From a bacterium (GTDB taxonomy: Bacteria > Bacillota > Sulfobacillia > UBA995), in contig JAVHLP010000004.1 of NCBI GenBank assembly GCA_031082145.1, forward strand, positions 62,001 through 126,000: a DNA stretch of 64,000 nt, given 5' to 3'. The stretch's first letter is position 1, and every line of letters begins with the position of its first letter. Under the pieces are notes generated by a model. The model saw only the letters and a list, made by a program, of their open reading frames with translations. It ran no database searches and was not told where the DNA came from. Of the stretch, positions 62,843 through 64,000 are shown piece by piece. A program made the position numbers and the translations under genes.

Positions 62843-63961
62843 GTGGCGGACTTTCTGCAGGCTACCGGGGTGGGCGAGTTCACCCTGGGCCACCTGGCCA
62901 TGTTGGGGATCGGGCTGGTGCTCATCTACCTCGCCATCAAGCGGGGCTACGAGCCTTTCTTGCTTATTCCCATCGGCTTCGGGATCATCCTCGGCAACGT
63001 CCCCGCCGCCGGGTTGATGAACCCACCCCTGGACGGCGCGCCCGGCGGCGTCCTCTGGTACCTGTTCCAGGGAGTCAAGTTGGCCATCTACCCGCCGCTC
63101 ATCTTCCTGGGCATCGGCGCCCTCACCGATTTCGGCCCCCTGATCGCCAGCCCCGTCAACATGCTGCTGGGGGCGGCGGCCCAGTTCGGCATCTTTGGCG
63201 CCCTGCTGGGCTCCATCGCCTTGGGCTTTACCCTCCCCGAGGCCGCGTCCATCGGCATCATCGGCGGGGCCGACGGCCCCACCGCCATCTTCCTGACCAC
63301 CAAGCTGGCCCCTCACCTCTTGGGGCCGATCGCCGTGGCCGCCTACTCCTACATCGCCCTGGTCCCCATCATCCAGCCCCCGGTCATCCGGGCCCTCACC
63401 ACCCCCCGTGAACGCGCCGTCGTCATGAAGCAACTGCGGCCGGTCGGCAGGACCGAGCGCGTTCTCTTCCCGATCGTGGTGACGCTCATGGTCGGCTTGC
63501 TCGTCCCCAGCGCACTGCCCCTGGTCGGCATGTTGATGCTCGGGAATCTCTTCCGGGAGGCGGGCGTGGTCGAGCGGCTCAGCCGGACGACCCAGAACCA
63601 GTTCATCGACGTGGTCACCATCTTCCTGGCCCTGACCATCGGGGCCAGCGCTGGCGCCGAGACCTTCTTCACCTGGCAGTTCATAGGTATCCTGATCCTC
63701 GGGCTGATCGCCTTTGCCGTCAGCACCGCCGCCGGGGTCCTGGCCGGGAAACTCGCCTGCTGGCTCACCGGCGGCCGGGTCAACCCCCTCATCGGGGCTG
63801 CCGGCGTCTCGGCCGTCCCCGCCGCCGCCCGGGTCGCCCAGAAGCTGGGAGCCGAGGCCAACCCCGGCAATTTCCTGCTCATGCACGCCATGGGGCCGAA
63901 CGTGGCCGGGGTCATCGGCTCCGCCGTGGCCGCCGGGGTCCTGTGGGCCCTGCTCGGCTGA
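62843..63961 (+). CDS. mmdB: Na+-translocating decarboxylase beta subunit
   Basis: A 372-residue membrane protein with about nine helices. Conserved blocks: FLGIGALTDFGPLIASP, LGFTLPEAASIGIIGGADGP (with the functionally important Asp), TIGASAGAETFF and GAAGVSAVPAAARVAQK, ending GPNVAGVIGSAVAAG. It decarboxylates carboxybiotin and exports Na+. GTG start after GGGGGAGG. The operon may continue beyond the window. Confidence 0.95.
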   Translation: MADFLQATGVGEFTLGHLAMLGIGLVLIYLAIKRGYEPFLLIPIGFGIILGNVPAAGLMNPPLDGAPGGVLWYLFQGVKLAIYPPLIFLGIGALTDFGPLIASPVNMLLGAAAQFGIFGALLGSIALGFTLPEAASIGIIGGADGPTAIFLTTKLAPHLLGPIAVAAYSYIALVPIIQPPVIRALTTPRERAVVMKQLRPVGRTERVLFPIVVTLMVGLLVPSALPLVGMLMLGNLFREAGVVERLSRTTQNQFIDVVTIFLALTIGASAGAETFFTWQFIGILILGLIAFAVSTAAGVLAGKLACWLTGGRVNPLIGAAGVSAVPAAARVAQKLGAEANPGNFLLMHAMGPNVAGVIGSAVAAGVLWALLG

Positions 63962-64000
63962 GCTTCCTCCCCGCTTCCAGCCGCCTTCACGGCCGCCCCA

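Overview
The window suggests a GC-rich, spore-forming, probably anaerobic and thermophilic member of the Firmicutes (Clostridia, Moorella/Desulfotomaculum-like). Signs are the sporulation genes yunB and bofC, the SigI/RsgI pair, a T-box leader before tyrS, a tetrahydrofolate riboswitch before a folT-type ECF gene, frequent GTG/TTG starts after strong Shine-Dalgarno (SD) sites, 2-oxoacid:ferredoxin oxidoreductase, and a sodium-pump methylmalonyl-CoA decarboxylase. The lineage call is inference from gene content and order. I recognised no rRNA, tRNA or CRISPR array.

Layout. 0-7.5 kb: a PolX-type PHP protein whose polymerase site looks dead, a phosphomutase-like metalloenzyme, mutS2, and a convergent class A penicillin-binding protein that ends in a cytochrome-oxidase-II-like cupredoxin domain. 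7.6-11.6 kb: a methyltransferase, a reductive-dehalogenase-like iron-sulfur protein, an Ldh2-type dehydrogenase, a DUF166 protein and a lipoprotein. 11.7-15.4 kb: a minus-strand signalling operon of two response regulators, a two-domain KaiC-like ATPase and a histidine kinase.

15.8-29.8 kb is the accessory and decaying part. It has two copies of one insertion sequence (1,479 bp shared with no difference seen), an ISAs1-type element carrying a DruA-like domain, a remnant of an ExeA-type transposon, and truncated or frameshifted genes (ABC ATPase, DUF436, D-threonine aldolase-like, HAD phosphatase). Among these sit two unknown exported or membrane proteins, DinB, DedA and a metallo-beta-lactamase-fold hydrolase.

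29.8-41.3 kb: T-box/tyrS, yunB, a calcium-type P-ATPase, a CadC-like repressor with a visible operator driving a CadA-like heavy-metal ATPase, nadE, a lone ATPase-TOPRIM-like protein that may be a defence gene, yebC, and folT behind a THF riboswitch with an SD-sequestering helix. 41.3-50.1 kb: bofC-like gene, ruvCAB, the queuosine genes queH, queA and tgt, sigI-rsgI, and yajC. 50.2-54.3 kb: korDABC and glutamate dehydrogenase, which meet at 2-oxoglutarate.

54.3-57.6 kb: a gene often labelled quinate dehydrogenase and two paralogous cupin/HD-GYP proteins on either side of a small exported protein. 58.0-64.0 kb: one operon for methylmalonyl-CoA mutase (two subunits), epimerase and the four-subunit Na+-pumping decarboxylase. 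Together these link succinyl-CoA and propionyl-CoA to a sodium gradient.
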